A stretch of 64,000 nucleotides of DNA from contig OX422211.1 in NCBI GenBank assembly GCA_949130495.1, positions 533,172,017 through 533,236,016 on the forward strand, given 5' to 3'. Below the pieces are notes generated by a model. That model worked only from the letters and a program-made list of their open reading frames with translations, was not told where the DNA came from and made no database searches. Position numbers and translations under genes: made by a program. Positions 1-10,974 of this stretch are shown here, in pieces (positions within the stretch are counted from its first letter, which is position 1; each line of letters opens with the position of its first letter). The stretch is from Sambucus nigra (taxonomy: Eukaryota; Streptophyta; Magnoliopsida; Dipsacales; Adoxaceae).

Positions 1-690
1 TGTTTCTTAAATTTTAATTCCATTTCCACAGTTCTCAATTTTCTACTGAGGAGTTTAAGGGTGAGATTTTGATCATCCATCTCCTCAATTACATATATCT
101 TATTATCAAAATTTGGTGGAAGTGATCTTAGTATTTTAGAGATAATTTACTTTTTGTCATATACAATCCCATTGGCATGCAGTTTGATCATAATGTCTGT
201 CAATCTAATATAAAAGTCATCAAGTGACTCAGTCATGATCAAGGAGTTGTTTTGCTGAATTAACATTTGTGTTTTAACATCTTTAACTCTAGTGTCACCC
301 TCATGTGTAGTTACTAGGGTGTCCCTGCTTCCTTAGAGGTAGAACATAATGATATCCTCTTGATTTCATGTTCACTTATAGACATGAATATGACATTTTT
401 GCCTTTGTTATTGTTAAGGGAAGCCTGTTTCTCTTCTTTATTGAATTCACTTAGTAAGTCTCTAATCCTCAGAGTACTTCCTTCAGCGGTTAGTTTAGTA
501 GGAAAAGTATAACCATTTTCAATAGCTTTTCGGACATCATCTCCCAATGTCGATTGGATAAAAGCAACCATACTTACCTTTCAATAAGGAAAATTGGTTC
601 CATCAAAGAGAGGGGGCCTGGATAAGTTACCTAGTCTCTCAAATTTCTCATCTATAGTTTGTTTTGAGAAAACAATTTCAGAAACACAAG
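1..690 (-). pseudogene. Ty1/copia gag, N-terminal part, runs off left edge
   Basis: Read on the minus strand from about 690 down to 1, the frames give a DUF4219-like start (RPPLFDGTNFPY) followed by a UBN2-type copia gag (residues such as SEHEIKRISLCSTSKEA, then QNNSLIMTESLDDFYIRLTD and KILRSLPPNFDNKIYVIEEM). This is the capsid part of a copia polyprotein. The longest open piece is 314-571. The frame is broken by a stop right after FPY (W to stop), a shift near KEA and another stop near position 145, so it is dead. It lies directly downstream of the primer-binding site and LTR at 717-2,855, as expected for an element on the minus strand. The rest of the element is outside the window. Family assignment is from recognised motifs; lineage within copia is less certain, with Sirevirus/Tork-like possible. 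Confidence 0.8.
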
Positions 691-716
691 ATATAAAAGA
701 TTTTGAAAAACCAATT

Positions 717-727
717 CTTTGATACCA
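717..727 (-). other. Primer-binding site of the left copia element
   Basis: The minus strand reads TGGTATCAAAG two bases after the LTR end. It is a one-base variant of TGGTATCAGAG, the usual plant copia site matching the 3' end of initiator tRNA-Met. Its position next to the LTR and gag fixes the element's orientation. Confidence 0.7.
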
Positions 728-1301
728 ATTGAAAAAATACCACTTAAGTCGTTTAGTATAAGTTTAAACTATTTAAATGGCTCCGAACAGTTCATTGAAG
801 AAACTCTTTTCTTAAAACAAATTCCTTGACACAAGATATGTAAAATCGTATGAACTAGTTATTTAGAGTATAGGTTTACCAGTTTTGAAAACCAAAACTT
901 ATAAAGAAATTAAATCAACACAGACTCAAGAAAGGGATGAGAGGAAGAGGAAGTATACGAGTACAATTTTAACGTGGTAAAACTCCAAACAATTGGGGAA
1001 ACATCCACGGAGGTCTCTAAACCTCAAAAGTAAAAATCCACTAAAATAGAGTAACATATTACAAACTATATAACAATCAAGACACACAATCAGACCTAAT
1101 TTTAAGATCAGAATTGTACCAACTCCTCTGCATTTTATGACTTCTCTGAAGGCTCTGATGTTGTTTATGTTCTCTCATCTTTGAAACTCCACTCCTTTTA
1201 GCTTTACGTCGACTCAAAAATCCAAAATCTCAATACCTATAATTTTTAGTGTAGTAGTGTGATAGTGTAAATGGTGATGTGCCCTAAATCACGTGCAGGC
1301 A

Positions 1302-1302
<1 letters not shown>

Positions 1303-1360
<58 letters not shown>
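1303..1360 (+). repeat. (CA)n microsatellite
   Basis: An almost pure CA dinucleotide run of about 27 units inside the copia LTR. The TH-repeat reading frame across it is an artefact. Confidence 0.95.
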
Positions 1361-1361
<1 letters not shown>

Positions 1362-1930
1362 TTAATTACAGATCGGATGATAATAAAATTACAAACAGAT
1401 CACAAATACGTAAAGATTTCCAAAATCATTTTAATCAAAACTACCAGACTTTAGATATTTCAATATATCCACATATCAAGAGGGAATCTTGCTATACACA
1501 TGAGCCAAGATCCTAAACTCTTTCTTATTTTAAAAATATACTAACTATTTCACAAAATGTGAAATATGTGAAAGTGTAAATCCCCAAACAAGATCTTAAA
1601 CTAGATCTAAGTCTGAATGTTCAAAGAAACTGAAATAAGAAACTATTTTATTGGTTTTAGGGTTTGAAAACATAACAGTTGAAAACACCTAACAAAACTA
1701 TGATTTCTCGAAACAAGAAATTAAAACTATGAAAGATAGACGTAAAAAATGTATCACAAAATTTCAATATCAGTCTTCTATGAAAGAAAATGAGGTCAAA
1801 CTGTTGTGACTAAGTTGGAAAATAGATTAAGGACAGAAGAGAAACGATCTACATAGCTCTCGAACTAACACTCTCAGAAATGATTTTTTGGTGAGATTTG
1901 GCTGGAGTTTAGTTTAGGGTTTTTTTCTAT

Positions 1931-2072
<142 letters not shown>

Positions 2073-2855
2073 TATTTTCTCTCATAAATGAGGTGATCAA
2101 AAGATTGTAATCGCAACACATAAGACATCTATTTATACTAAGCCATGGTAGCCTGTGGAACTTCGAAGCAAATGAATGGTCACGATTAAGTCTTAAAAGA
2201 TCAAGGTAAATTCGATGGCTACCAATGCACCAAAATTATAATGACTCTGATTTATTTAAATGTAAACACAAGGATCAGGTAAGAACGCATGCAGGCCATA
2301 GATTAAAATGATCCAAGGGTTCATAAACAAACATAGGTATGTGAGGGAAAGAAAACACAAATCCAGTCGTCATGAGCCTAACACGTGTAAGACTGAGATG
2401 GCATACAAAATGCAAGTTTTTTATCTTTCAAAAATATAATTTGCACCCACATAATTATCAAGCGCATTTGGTTTCTACCCAAGCACGTTTTGAACGGTTT
2501 AAAGAATTTACAAATCAGTCCACAAACTGTTTTAAAGATTAATTTTAAATTTCTAAAAAATGTTTAAAAAATCTTAGAAATTATGTAAAATATCAAAAAA
2601 ATTAAGGAAACATTATTTTAATGGGATTTAACTCACACACACCCAAATTATGAAGAATTCAAGCTCATATGAACACATAAATGATCCTAGGTTTATTGGT
2701 GGTGTTTATACCTTTGGACTATTAGAGGAAATTGAATGTAGAGTCTGAAGGTTTGTTGGTTGAAAGGGATATTACACAATTTTGTCACTATTTTAATACT
2801 AGATGATAACCTATATAATATAGACTCGAGTGAGTCAAAGATATAGGGTGTTTCA

Positions 2856-3132
2856 GGACCGCGGTGTTCGAAAAGGGGTCTTAGCCCTCAAATAAATAGT
2901 AGGGCCCAATTGGAGCGAACATTACATTGTTAAGAAGATACTGTCAAGCGGCGTCGCTATGCTCACCGACCTTGATGCAGAAGAAATGGCGCATCCTGTA
3001 AACCGGGACCGTCTCAAGAAATTCTACCGCTGGTCCAAAATCTCGGCGCGCTACAGCTCTTCTCATCTCCCTTATATTTTAAAAAAATCTTCATTTTCCC
3101 TAATCAGAACTAGGTGGGCCCTGATCCTCTAA
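2856..3132 (+). pseudogene. Tat-2 integrase C-terminus (end of pol)
   Basis: The frame reads NWSEHYIVKKILSSG, LTDLDAEEMAHPVN and RDRLKKFYRW, the usual C-terminal tail of plant Tat integrases (Y-V-K-K-I-L, then D-G-x-E...P-x-N, then L-K-K-Y/F-Y). It runs to a stop at 3,130-3,132. One in-frame TAA lies upstream (near 2,894), and the segment before NWSEHY is shortened relative to Tat-1. It is the visible end of the polyprotein that integrates cDNA. The homologous but more decayed stretch of Tat-1 is at 15,497-15,784 on the other strand. Confidence 0.75.
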
Positions 3133-3421
3133 AATTGACTTTTCAAAACCCTTAGAGGTACGTAGGCAGCTCATCTGCTTTACATGAGCACGACCCCCTT
3201 ATTTTTCATAAAATGCTATTCTTTTCTTATTCCCGAGAATGACATTTCATTTTTAATATAAACATGAACAAAAGGATTATGTATGCCTTAGTGATTGGTA
3301 TAGATAATTGAAATGCAAAGGTCATAAAGAGGCACAACTAGATGATCAAAACATAATTTATTTTATTATCTAAAATTTCAGTACGATTACATCGGCATAG
3401 GGAGTCAAAAAACTTCCCTTG

Positions 3422-4799
3422 TCATCCTACTCCTACCTTCCTACAAACAACCCCTCCAATTATTCCCACAAAAAATGCAAAATAACACCCATTACAAAAA
3501 TCTTCACAAATCCTACCCGTAGCTGCCAGAAGAACTGGCCCCATCATCACCTGCATCCTAGGGTCCCCAAATCTCCCCAACTTAAGTGGAGTATTATGGA
3601 CGCTCCATAGAGAGATAAGCCCGGACCGGCCTCGGGAAAACCATAATGCCTCCCTCCATGGTGTTAGATATGGCAAACCACCTTTGCCCAGTCTTCACAG
3701 CCAACATCCTGGCCACTACTTTCCTCCACAACCACTGCATGTAGTCCCCGGAGACGTGTCAGACTCTACCCACCGATTAAGAAGGACGAGTCGACGGATG
3801 ATAATTCTCCCACAGAGATCTAAGCGGCATGCGCATATGCTTTGTTAGGTCCTCCGTAGGAAATAAGTTTAGTGTCCGCAGTGGCACGATTGGCTCCCAA
3901 CCAAATTAGTGCAACAGTCATTAGGGAAAGTAAAAAGAGGTCCGCATGAGGTCAACCAACCGGACATATTATTACTCCCCGAGCTCTAGAAAGGTTAGTA
4001 AATCCCCCACCAAGGCACTGACCAGCGCAAGACCCGATCCCCTTGCTCTACAAACCAGTTTCCCCAACTCTCAATGTACAATCCTGCGCTAATGAAATAA
4101 CGTTAGAAGAAGTTCGGCATCGTCGACAAAGGACACTCAGGTGGGACAGGCGTATGAAACCTCAATGATAAACATATAAACAACATTATAGGGCTACCCC
4201 TCATCAAGTTGAAATGACCTTCCCGCCAGCCATCTAGACCATTCAAAGTCTCTGCCAGTCATCGCCATAGGATTACAATAATAAGACAGCCAGGAAACGA
4301 CAGCCCCAAGTTAGGGGTCCACTAGCGATTCCCCAGTCACCCATAACACTTTTGAAACCAGGCCCAGAATAACATCCCCAGCATAGCCGGCATCACCCAC
4401 ATCCTGTGAATGCACGGATCGCAACACCGCCTGAAGAGAAATCATTCCTTCTGTAACTAATGGCCTGGCTGCTGAAGGTGAGATATGAAGAAGCCCAGCC
4501 AGAAACTCCCTAGGAGAATGGGAAAACTCGAGCAAAGCCGCAGTAACACTGAGATTTATCGCCAATATGGGAAAAAATTCCTTATAGGTAGGACAAATTC
4601 CATCCAACCCGAAGCGAAAGACATGGTCCTCGGGGTACTAAAATTCCACTGTCTCTATCAGCATATTCCACTCAATGGGCCGATTACGCCAAAAAGAGAC
4701 TCATCGCATGTGGAAGGCGTTATAATCAACATTGTAACAACACATTGCTTCTAAGGCTTCGAGGTAGTTAGCTAACTCAATGCTACTAGGGAGAGCCAT
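3422..4799 (-). pseudogene. Tat-2 antisense gene B (DUF7745-like)
   Basis: A gene-like unit antisense to pol and tail-to-tail with it. The start is the ATG at 4,799-4,797 (MALPSSIELANYLEALEAMC), about 90 bp after a TATA box, and both are conserved in Tat-1. The body reads WNMLIETVEF, then EDHVFRFGLDGICPTYKEFF and ARPLVTEGMISLQAVLRS; the PTxxEF block is typical of the DUF7745 family of plant transposon-associated proteins. The last open part, 3,422-3,676, includes RFGDPRMQVMMGPVLLAATG. Several stops interrupt it, for example after FHMR and after VEF, so it is not expressible as a whole. Function is unknown. Family assignment is from memory of motifs and should be confirmed by profile search. 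Confidence 0.6.
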
Positions 4800-4885
4800 C
4801 TTGCAAATCAAAGAGATGATAAACAAGTAAGAAAGTGAGAAAGAAAGGAAATGAAAGTGTGAGGATAAAATCCCCATTCACATCC

Positions 4886-4894
4886 CTATTTATA
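4886..4894 (-). promoter_or_regulatory. TATA box of Tat-2 antisense gene B
   Basis: The minus strand reads TATAAATAGGGATGTGAATG, closely matching Tat-1 at 13,692. It lies about 90 bp upstream of the gene B ATG. Conservation of box, spacing and start in two diverged elements supports a real promoter rather than chance AT-richness. Confidence 0.65.
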
Positions 4895-5389
4895 CTTGAA
4901 AACCCTCAAGCAAAGACAAGAAACCCTGCATAAATCGGAGTAAAAATTTCCCCACCAAGTACTAAGAAATTGAAGAAAATGCAATAAAAACCTTGAGTTG
5001 ATTAGATTGGACTGATGCGCCAATAGGAAGGACAAGGGTGATGTTGATCGTCAACCCCCTATTTTGGGAAAATCCCCTTTTTCCTTTTTTGTCAAAATCA
5101 TAAAACCAATAAAAACAGTCTTGATCTTAAGGGAATTCCGAATTTCCTCATACTTGTACTTATCCCATTTCAAAATAAAATCCATTTCAAATCAATTTTC
5201 AAATTATTTTTATGGTCTTAGAAGCAAAGTAAAAAGAGCATGTTCATTAATCACTTGAGCAAGAATTAATTAAAACTTCATCTCTATTTGCATATATTTT
5301 TCTGTGTTACATTGACATCTTGCAGGAAAAACAAAAAAACAAAACAATGGGACTCAACTCGAACCCAATTTTCTTTTTCTTTCTCTTAC

Positions 5390-5462
5390 CCACATTTCTC
5401 TCTCTCTCTTTCTCTCTATTTACCTACAAACTTTCCCTATCTCTTCTTTCTCTCTCTCTATA
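5390..5462 (+). repeat. CT-rich tract at the 3' end of Tat-2 gene A
   Basis: A CT/CTTT-rich stretch that corresponds, inverted, to the GA-rich tract at 13,140-13,206 of Tat-1. It lies just past the gene A stop codon, so it belongs to the elements rather than arising independently. Confidence 0.8.
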
Positions 5463-6728
5463 AGATCCTCCATCCCTACGGAGCGCCATTTTCCCCTTGT
5501 GGCGAGATGATGCACCACCACTTCCCAAACTTGACCCTTCCCCGAATGAGGTAGATGTCACCAAGAAAGAAGGGACCGAGATTACATCCTTAATATGGGT
5601 AGTCACTGAAGATATCCAATCCTTAATATCCCTTAATCAAGTGGTAGAGATCCGGATGTGCTGCAAAAGAAAGCAGAGAAATCGAATCAGTCAAGTCTGA
5701 AAGAATAAGAAAGGAATTAGGAAATCAAAATAAAAAGAAAAATAAAGTGTATCTCAAGTCAAAGGACCTACTCTGTTAGGCCCAACTCCTCCGGGTCCAT
5801 CGTATTGGGACGATGTTGTAAAAGCACTGACCCTCCATCAGCTCACCGAATGTGGTAACCAAGCGAGAACAGTCGTATAAAGGGAGCCTCTGAAGTCGTT
5901 GACATCGTTGCACCGCCTTCACTGTGGGAGGACCCTACATGTCGACTCAAACCCATGTGAGGAAGAGGCATCAAATTGTATATACTGGGAGGCATCATCC
6001 AGCTCGACACAAAATCCATGTAATCATACATCACTATGGTGTCAGTCTACATTCAAGTACGGTTCTCCCATCATTATCGTCACTCGGGCATCCTCTGATA
6101 TCTCCTGCACTCGCCTCATGAACATAAGGATCTTTTCCAGAGGCACCGAAACCTTATCGTCCACGATCTGTCGGACTACCCTCTCCCTAAGGTACCAAGA
6201 ATAGCCAAACTCATGCACCAGCAGACGCCGCATATATGCATATCCCCTAGTCGCCCCAGTGGGCTGAATGGCTGTCCCCCAAGGATAAAAGGTCACCTGC
6301 AGATCCCTAGATAGAGCAAAAGATCAATATAAATATCAAAACCATCAAAGGAAAGGATAGTCTCAAGATAAAAGAGGGCCTATCCGGTCGCTCGTCAGGC
6401 CATTCAAGACCTGACGCACCACCTCCAAAGAGAGATATTTCTCTAACGATTGGTTGGACCTCCGCCATCGGTACATCCAACAGAAGTCCCCAATAGAGTC
6501 ATCCTTAAAAGCTATCAATTGGGTTTTTTACCCAATCACCTCATAAAACCATGTCTGCAAAGGTCAAAGGCCAACATTTAAGAAATCAAGAACAAATGCA
6601 TGAAGGAAAATGCGAATGCATAAAGAAAAAATGACAAAAAAAGAGAATACCTCCAGAAGATACGTGGCTCCTGTAAAAAACTGTCGACAACATAGGCTGA
6701 ATGCATGAAGAGATTAATAAAGGGTAGA
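5424..6728 (-). pseudogene. Tat-2 antisense gene A (PMD), 3' exons, split by Tat-1
   Basis: Minus-strand 3' half of a plant-mobile-domain gene. Exons recognisable by homology to Tat-1 are: about 6,555-6,385 (WFYEVIG, then GDFCWMYRWRRSNQS), opened by an intact CAG acceptor after CCTTTG; 6,296-6,042 (FYPWGTAIQPTGATRGYAYM, GYSWYLRERVVRQIVDD), which is open; 6,034-5,843; and a last exon ending RRDGGSYRERERRDRESL with a stop at 5,424. Near 6,640 the donor GAG|GTATTC is kept. The Tat-1 insertion at 6,728 separates this from the 5' exons at 36,977-37,865. PMD proteins are plant-specific and often carried by transposons; their role in the element is not known. Confidence 0.7.
6724..6728. repeat. Left target-site duplication of Tat-1
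   Basis: GTAGA immediately left of the Tat-1 LTR. The partner is GTAGC at 36,977-36,981 (4 of 5 match). Removing Tat-1 plus one copy rejoins Tat-2 without a gap when compared with Tat-1 at about 11,860. Confidence 0.7.
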
Positions 6729-7930
6729 TGTGGCCATCTCTAGGCATGGAGTTTTTCGGGGGGAAGGAGGAGGATCCCTCGAGAAAGAACTGCATCGCAG
6801 TCTCACACCCTTCTCTTCGAAAGGTGCTTCGGTCGTCGTCTATGTGGAGTGAACGTAAAGAGATGGAGTCGCCATCCTATTTTGCATAAAACAGGCAAAA
6901 GGACATGTTGCCACTTCGAGAGAGCGGCACCAAGGACAAACTGATGCATACGAAACCAATAGATCAGAGGTCCGTGGCTAAGTTACAAAATGGGAAGGTG
7001 TTAGGCACTCATCCCGCACTTTAGGTCTCTCATGGGTAAATGTTAATATTTTCCTTTATCCCCGTGAAGTGTGTGTATGTGTTTATATAATGGAGATTGG
7101 AATCGTTCAACCTATACCACGAAAAAGATGGGGTGAGGTCATCCACATGACTATTCCCAAAATAATAACTACAGAAGATAGAATATGAGCGTTCATCGCG
7201 ATATTGGTCGTTATTGGAAAATGATAATATGGGTGGGATGAAACGCGAACAAGCACGTTATATGTATCTGTATGACAGTTATGAAAATGAGGGATTTTGT
7301 GAAATTTGTAAAATAAGAGAAATTGAAAAATTAGAAAATTGGACTCGAGTCTCGAATTTTAACCCAAGACGCCTATGTATCCAATAAAGGCATCGAAGTC
7401 CATGTAGTTAGAATGTATAATAAGGGTGGGGTATATCCCATAGATTCGAACGGAATTTTATTATGTGTGTACATGTAGAAAATATGTTTTGGGTTTTGGA
7501 AAAAGTGTGATGGGTAATTTCGGTCGGAATTTACAAGTGTAACCCTCTTTTATTTGTTTTTGGTTTTTTTTATAGAAAATAAAGTATGTGCATTATACTA
7601 ATAAAATCATAGATGTTAATATGTATGAACTAAAGTGAAACTAGATTATGAATCTAATGTAACTTATGCGAAAATAAGAGAATTAAAAGAGAAGGAGGAG
7701 GAATTGGACCTTCCTTGGAGCTTATGGTTGGAACTTGGATGAACTACGTTGAATGTGGATGAATGTTGATGAGAGAGAAGAATATTTTCAAAATTGTAAA
7801 TGAATGGGTATTTAGGCATGAATGGAACTTCTCATATGGAACTTCGCTGATTTCGAGAGAATGTTGCCGAGATCACTGATGCTGATGGGTTTCTCCTCTC
7901 TATGCCTTGGGAGTAAGGTCACGGACCTTA

Positions 7931-7936
7931 TTTATA
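7931..7936 (-). promoter_or_regulatory. TATA box of Tat-1 3' LTR
   Basis: The minus strand reads CCTTATAAATAAGG. The same position carries TATAAAT in the other two Tat LTRs (35,918-35,923 and 40,341-40,347), so it is the likely LTR promoter. Confidence 0.65.
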
Positions 7937-8164
7937 AGGAAAAACAGGGGGTGCCGATCAGCCTACCCCAGGGGGTGCCTATTGGCAGGTAACCCTTGAC
8001 ACTGTGTCGATTGGCACAGTTCAAGATCTACCAATTGGCAGTCTCGTGCGGACTTTTATGGAAAAATGACTGTAGTGCACAAATCATTGATTCGAATTGT
8101 GCATGGGGCATACCATTATAAAGGTACTTCAAAGACCTTTGAGAGTCCTTTGGACCACATACCA

Positions 8165-8905
8165 GGTCCGACAGTTAACTTTGGGTCAAATATGACTCAG
8201 AAGTTCACATCAGTCTTTTGAATGGGAGATCGTCGGACGAAAATCGATCGTTCGTCCGTATGGTAAGTCAGAATCATGAACAGGGTGGACTGTTGGAAAG
8301 GATAGGATATGTACTTCGACATTCAAAAGAGTTTCGCTCGATTTGAAAAGTTGACCATGGTCAACCGGGGCCTGGAAGCATTCGGCAACCTCTTGGGGTA
8401 AAACGGATCGTTCGTCCGCACCATAGGTCATAATCGTGCACGGGGTGGATCGTTAGAAAGGGTATTCAGTGCCCTTTAGAGATTCATTCAGAATCATTTG
8501 AGCTAAAGAGTTGACTTTGGTCAAACGGAGTTCAGGAGCGCCCAGTCATCTCTGAATCAATTTTCGGGGGAAAACTGATCATTTATCTCAATGATTATAT
8601 TGTTTTCACACACATTATGGACTGTTAGAAAGGGGTTTTTGTTCCCGTAGAAGATTCAAAGATCTTTCGCTCTGATAGTGAAGTTGATTGGGGCCAACTC
8701 GGGGCTTGGGGGTGCCCGATGGCCTCTGAATCAATTTTTAATAGTGAAATGGTCCATTTGTCCAAATCATTGTGCCGATTTGTGCATGACGTAAACCGTT
8801 GGAAATGGTATTCAGATCCCTTGAAATATTCAATGAGCTTTCATTATGATTGTAGTGTTTAACTGAGTCAAATGGGGCTCGAGGGCACCCAATGGACTCT
8901 AGATG
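8165..8905 (-). promoter_or_regulatory. U3 repeat block with W-box dyads (Tat-1 3' LTR)
   Basis: Five diverged units spaced 160-178 bp apart. Each is centred on a dyad: GTTAACTTTGGGTCAAA (8,172), the perfect palindrome GTTGACCATGGTCAAC (8,350-8,365), GTTGACTTTGGTCAAAC (8,510), GTTGATTGGGGCCAAC (8,683) and GTTTAACTGAGTCAAAT (8,857). TTGAC[C/T] is the W-box bound by WRKY transcription factors. The repeats lie upstream of the LTR TATA box in element orientation. WRKY response is inferred. Confidence 0.6.
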
Positions 8906-8998
8906 AGTGCTCGGAGTGCGACCTAGGTTTCCGGTGGAAAGAGGAAGTGTTAGGGGTATAAGGAGAGACTTATGGGGTCCTAGAATGTGGTGTCTACA

Positions 8999-9094
8999 GA
9001 TACCCTCAATGGATGAGCTTGGAACATGTGATGGTTGTTGAATAGACACCACATGATGGAGGGAGGTAAATTTTGTGGACCTAAGGGATGTCGA
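8999..9094. other. Polypurine-tract region next to Tat-1 3' LTR
   Basis: Short segment between the tandem array and the 3' LTR. Its minus strand ends TTGAGGGTATC right before TGTAGACACC. It is homologous to 39,240-39,309 of Tat-2, where the tract is TCGAGGGGCTC, and both copies contain an AATAGACACCACATGAT motif that echoes the LTR tip. Confidence 0.55.
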
Positions 9095-10446
9095 TGACCG
9101 ATTCAGAGGGTCGAGGTTAATTCTGACCTAAAAAGAGGTGATGGCCGAGGACCGAGATCAATTATGACCTAATTGAGGTGATGATCTAAGATCAAGGCCA
9201 ATTCTGACCTAAAAGAGGTGGCAACCGAGGACCGAGGTCAATTCTAACATAACTGAGATGACATTCTAAGACCGAGGTTAATTCTAACCTAAAAAGAGGG
9301 GATGACCGAGAACCAAAGTCAATTCTGACCTAACTGAGGTGACTATCCAAGATTGAGGTTAATTCTGACCTAAAAGAGATGACAATCATGGACCGAGGTC
9401 AATTTTGACCTAACTGAGGTGAAGATCCAAGACCGTGGTCAATTCTGACCTAACAGAGGTGACAACTGAGTATTTAGGTCAATTCTGATCCAACTAAGGT
9501 GACGATCAAAGATCGAGGTCCATTATAACCTAAAAGAGGTAACGATTGAGGACCTAGGTCAATTTTGACCTAACTAAGGGGACGATCTTAGACCAGGGTC
9601 AATTCTGACCTAAAAGGGGTAATGATCGAGGATCGAGGTCAAATCTGACTTAACTAAGGTGACGATCTAAGACTGAGGTCAATTTTGTCCTAAGAGAGGT
9701 GACGATCCTAGACCGATGTCAATTTTAACCTAAAAGAGGTGACGACCGAGGACCGAGGTCAATTCTGACCTAATTGACGTGATGATCCAAGACTGAGGTT
9801 AATCATGACCTACTGAGGTGAGGATCCAAGATCGAGGTCAATTCTGACCTAACTGAGGTGATGACCAAGGATCGAGATCAATTCTGATCTAACTGAGGTG
9901 ACAATCCAAGACTGAGGTTAATTCTGACCTAACTGAGGTGACGATCCAAGACCAAGGTCAATTATGACCTAACTGAGGTGATGACCAAGGATCAAGGTCA
10001 ATTCTAACTTAAAAGAGGTGACTACGTACGGTTAAGGTTAATTCTAACCTAAAAGAGGTGATGATCGAGGATCGAGGTTAATTCTGACCTAATTGAGATG
10101 ATGATCTAAGATCGAAGTCAATTCTGACGACCGAGGACCGAGGTCAATTATGACCTAACTGAGGTGACGATCCAAGATTGAGGTCAATTATGACCTAAAA
10201 GAGGTGACGACCAAGGATCGAGGTCAATTTTAACCTAACTGAGGTGACGATCCAAGATCGAGATCAATTCTGACGTAATAAAGCTGAAGATTGAGGATCG
10301 AGGTCAGTTTTAACCTAACTAAGGTGACAATACAAGACCGAGGTTAATTCTAACCTAAAAGTGGTGATGACCGAGAACCAATGTCAATTCTGACCTAACT
10401 AAGGTGATGATCCAAGTCTGAGGTCAATTTTGACCTAAGAGAGGTG
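9095..10446. repeat. 40-bp tandem array in Tat-1 3' region
   Basis: About 34 diverged units with a regular 40-bp period, consensus close to GAGGTCAATTCTGACCTAAC followed by TGAGGTGACGATCCAAGACC. Each unit holds the dyad AGGTCA-ATTC-TGACCT. The array sits between antisense gene A's promoter and the 3' LTR. Tandem arrays in the 3' untranslated region are a known feature of Tat-lineage elements and a source of new satellites. Between 10,447 and 10,880 the sequence is gene A upstream DNA with no other feature seen. Confidence 0.92.
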
Positions 10447-10882
10447 TAGTTTTCCTTTGGGAAATTTGGGGACTCCAATGGGGATGATTTGTTCTCATCA
10501 AGGGACTGGATTTTAGGTTATGTTGGAGAATAGTGAATGATCTGAGGATTTGCAGCTAGGAAATTTTTGGAGAGTCTTTTAGAGAAGTTTTTGGGGAGAA
10601 TGATTCTCTGTAATTCCAATGGCGGTGAAAAAAATATTTTCCTTGGTGAATAAGGTGCTAGAATGGATTTGGCAATTTTAGAAATTTTTTGGGAGTTATT
10701 CGAGATTTTTTGGGATTTTTTTAGACTTTTTGTACAAAATTTTGAAGAGTGTGCCGACCAGCATGGTTGGAGGTGTTCCAATCGACATTGGCACGGTCTT
10801 TTGGGGTACCTCGAGTAGGTGAAAGGATTAGTGTCGATCAGTGGGTGGAGGGGATTGCCAATGGGCATGACTCCTAGCCTCC

Positions 10883-10890
10883 TATAAAAA
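10883..10890 (+). promoter_or_regulatory. TATA box of Tat-1 antisense gene A
   Basis: CCTATAAAAAGGGGG lies about 90 bp upstream of the gene A ATG at 10,975 and about 440 bp downstream of the 40-bp array. The Tat-2 counterpart has lost the box, although the following CCTCATTTTTCACAG is conserved there (about 37,935-37,950). Confidence 0.6.
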
Positions 10891-10974
10891 GGGGGCGAGT
10901 CCTCCTCATTTTTCACAGCTTTTTGAATTATTTTCTTCTGCTATAAACCTTTGAAAATCATCCTAACGTCCAAA

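Larger units (their letters stand above)
2856..6728 (+). mobile_element. Tat-2 gypsy element, left visible part
   Basis: This plus-oriented segment holds the end of pol, then antisense gene B, then the 3' part of antisense gene A. All of it aligns in inverted orientation with Tat-1 at 15,740 down to about 11,865. It stops exactly where the Tat-1 3' LTR begins, and its continuation is found at 36,977. The copia LTR interrupts it on the left, so the 5' LTR, gag and most of pol are off-window. Confidence 0.8.
6729..8998 (-). mobile_element. Tat-1 3' LTR
   Basis: Plus-strand ends are TGTGGCCATC and GTGTCTACA. Homologous LTRs are at 34,710-36,976 (same orientation) and 39,310-41,539 (opposite). 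On the minus strand the LTR begins TGTAGACACCACATTC, preceded by a purine-rich stretch (TTGAGGGTATC). U3 contains about five W-box-bearing repeats (8,170-8,900); a TATA box follows at 7,936-7,931. The stretch with GGCGACTCC-like sequence lies in the R/U5 part. No coding sequence. Confidence 0.85.

Noticed and set aside
1271..1516. ORF with a TH-repeat
   Set aside because: It is translation of the (CA)n microsatellite, without conserved flanks.
8165..8905. Possible common origin of the 170-bp U3 repeats and the 170-bp satellite
   Set aside because: The lengths agree but I see no sequence similarity beyond short chance matches.
10518..10916. A 132-codon minus-strand ORF upstream of gene A
   Set aside because: It covers the gene A promoter region on the opposite strand, is low-complexity (K/S-rich), and is not conserved in Tat-2.
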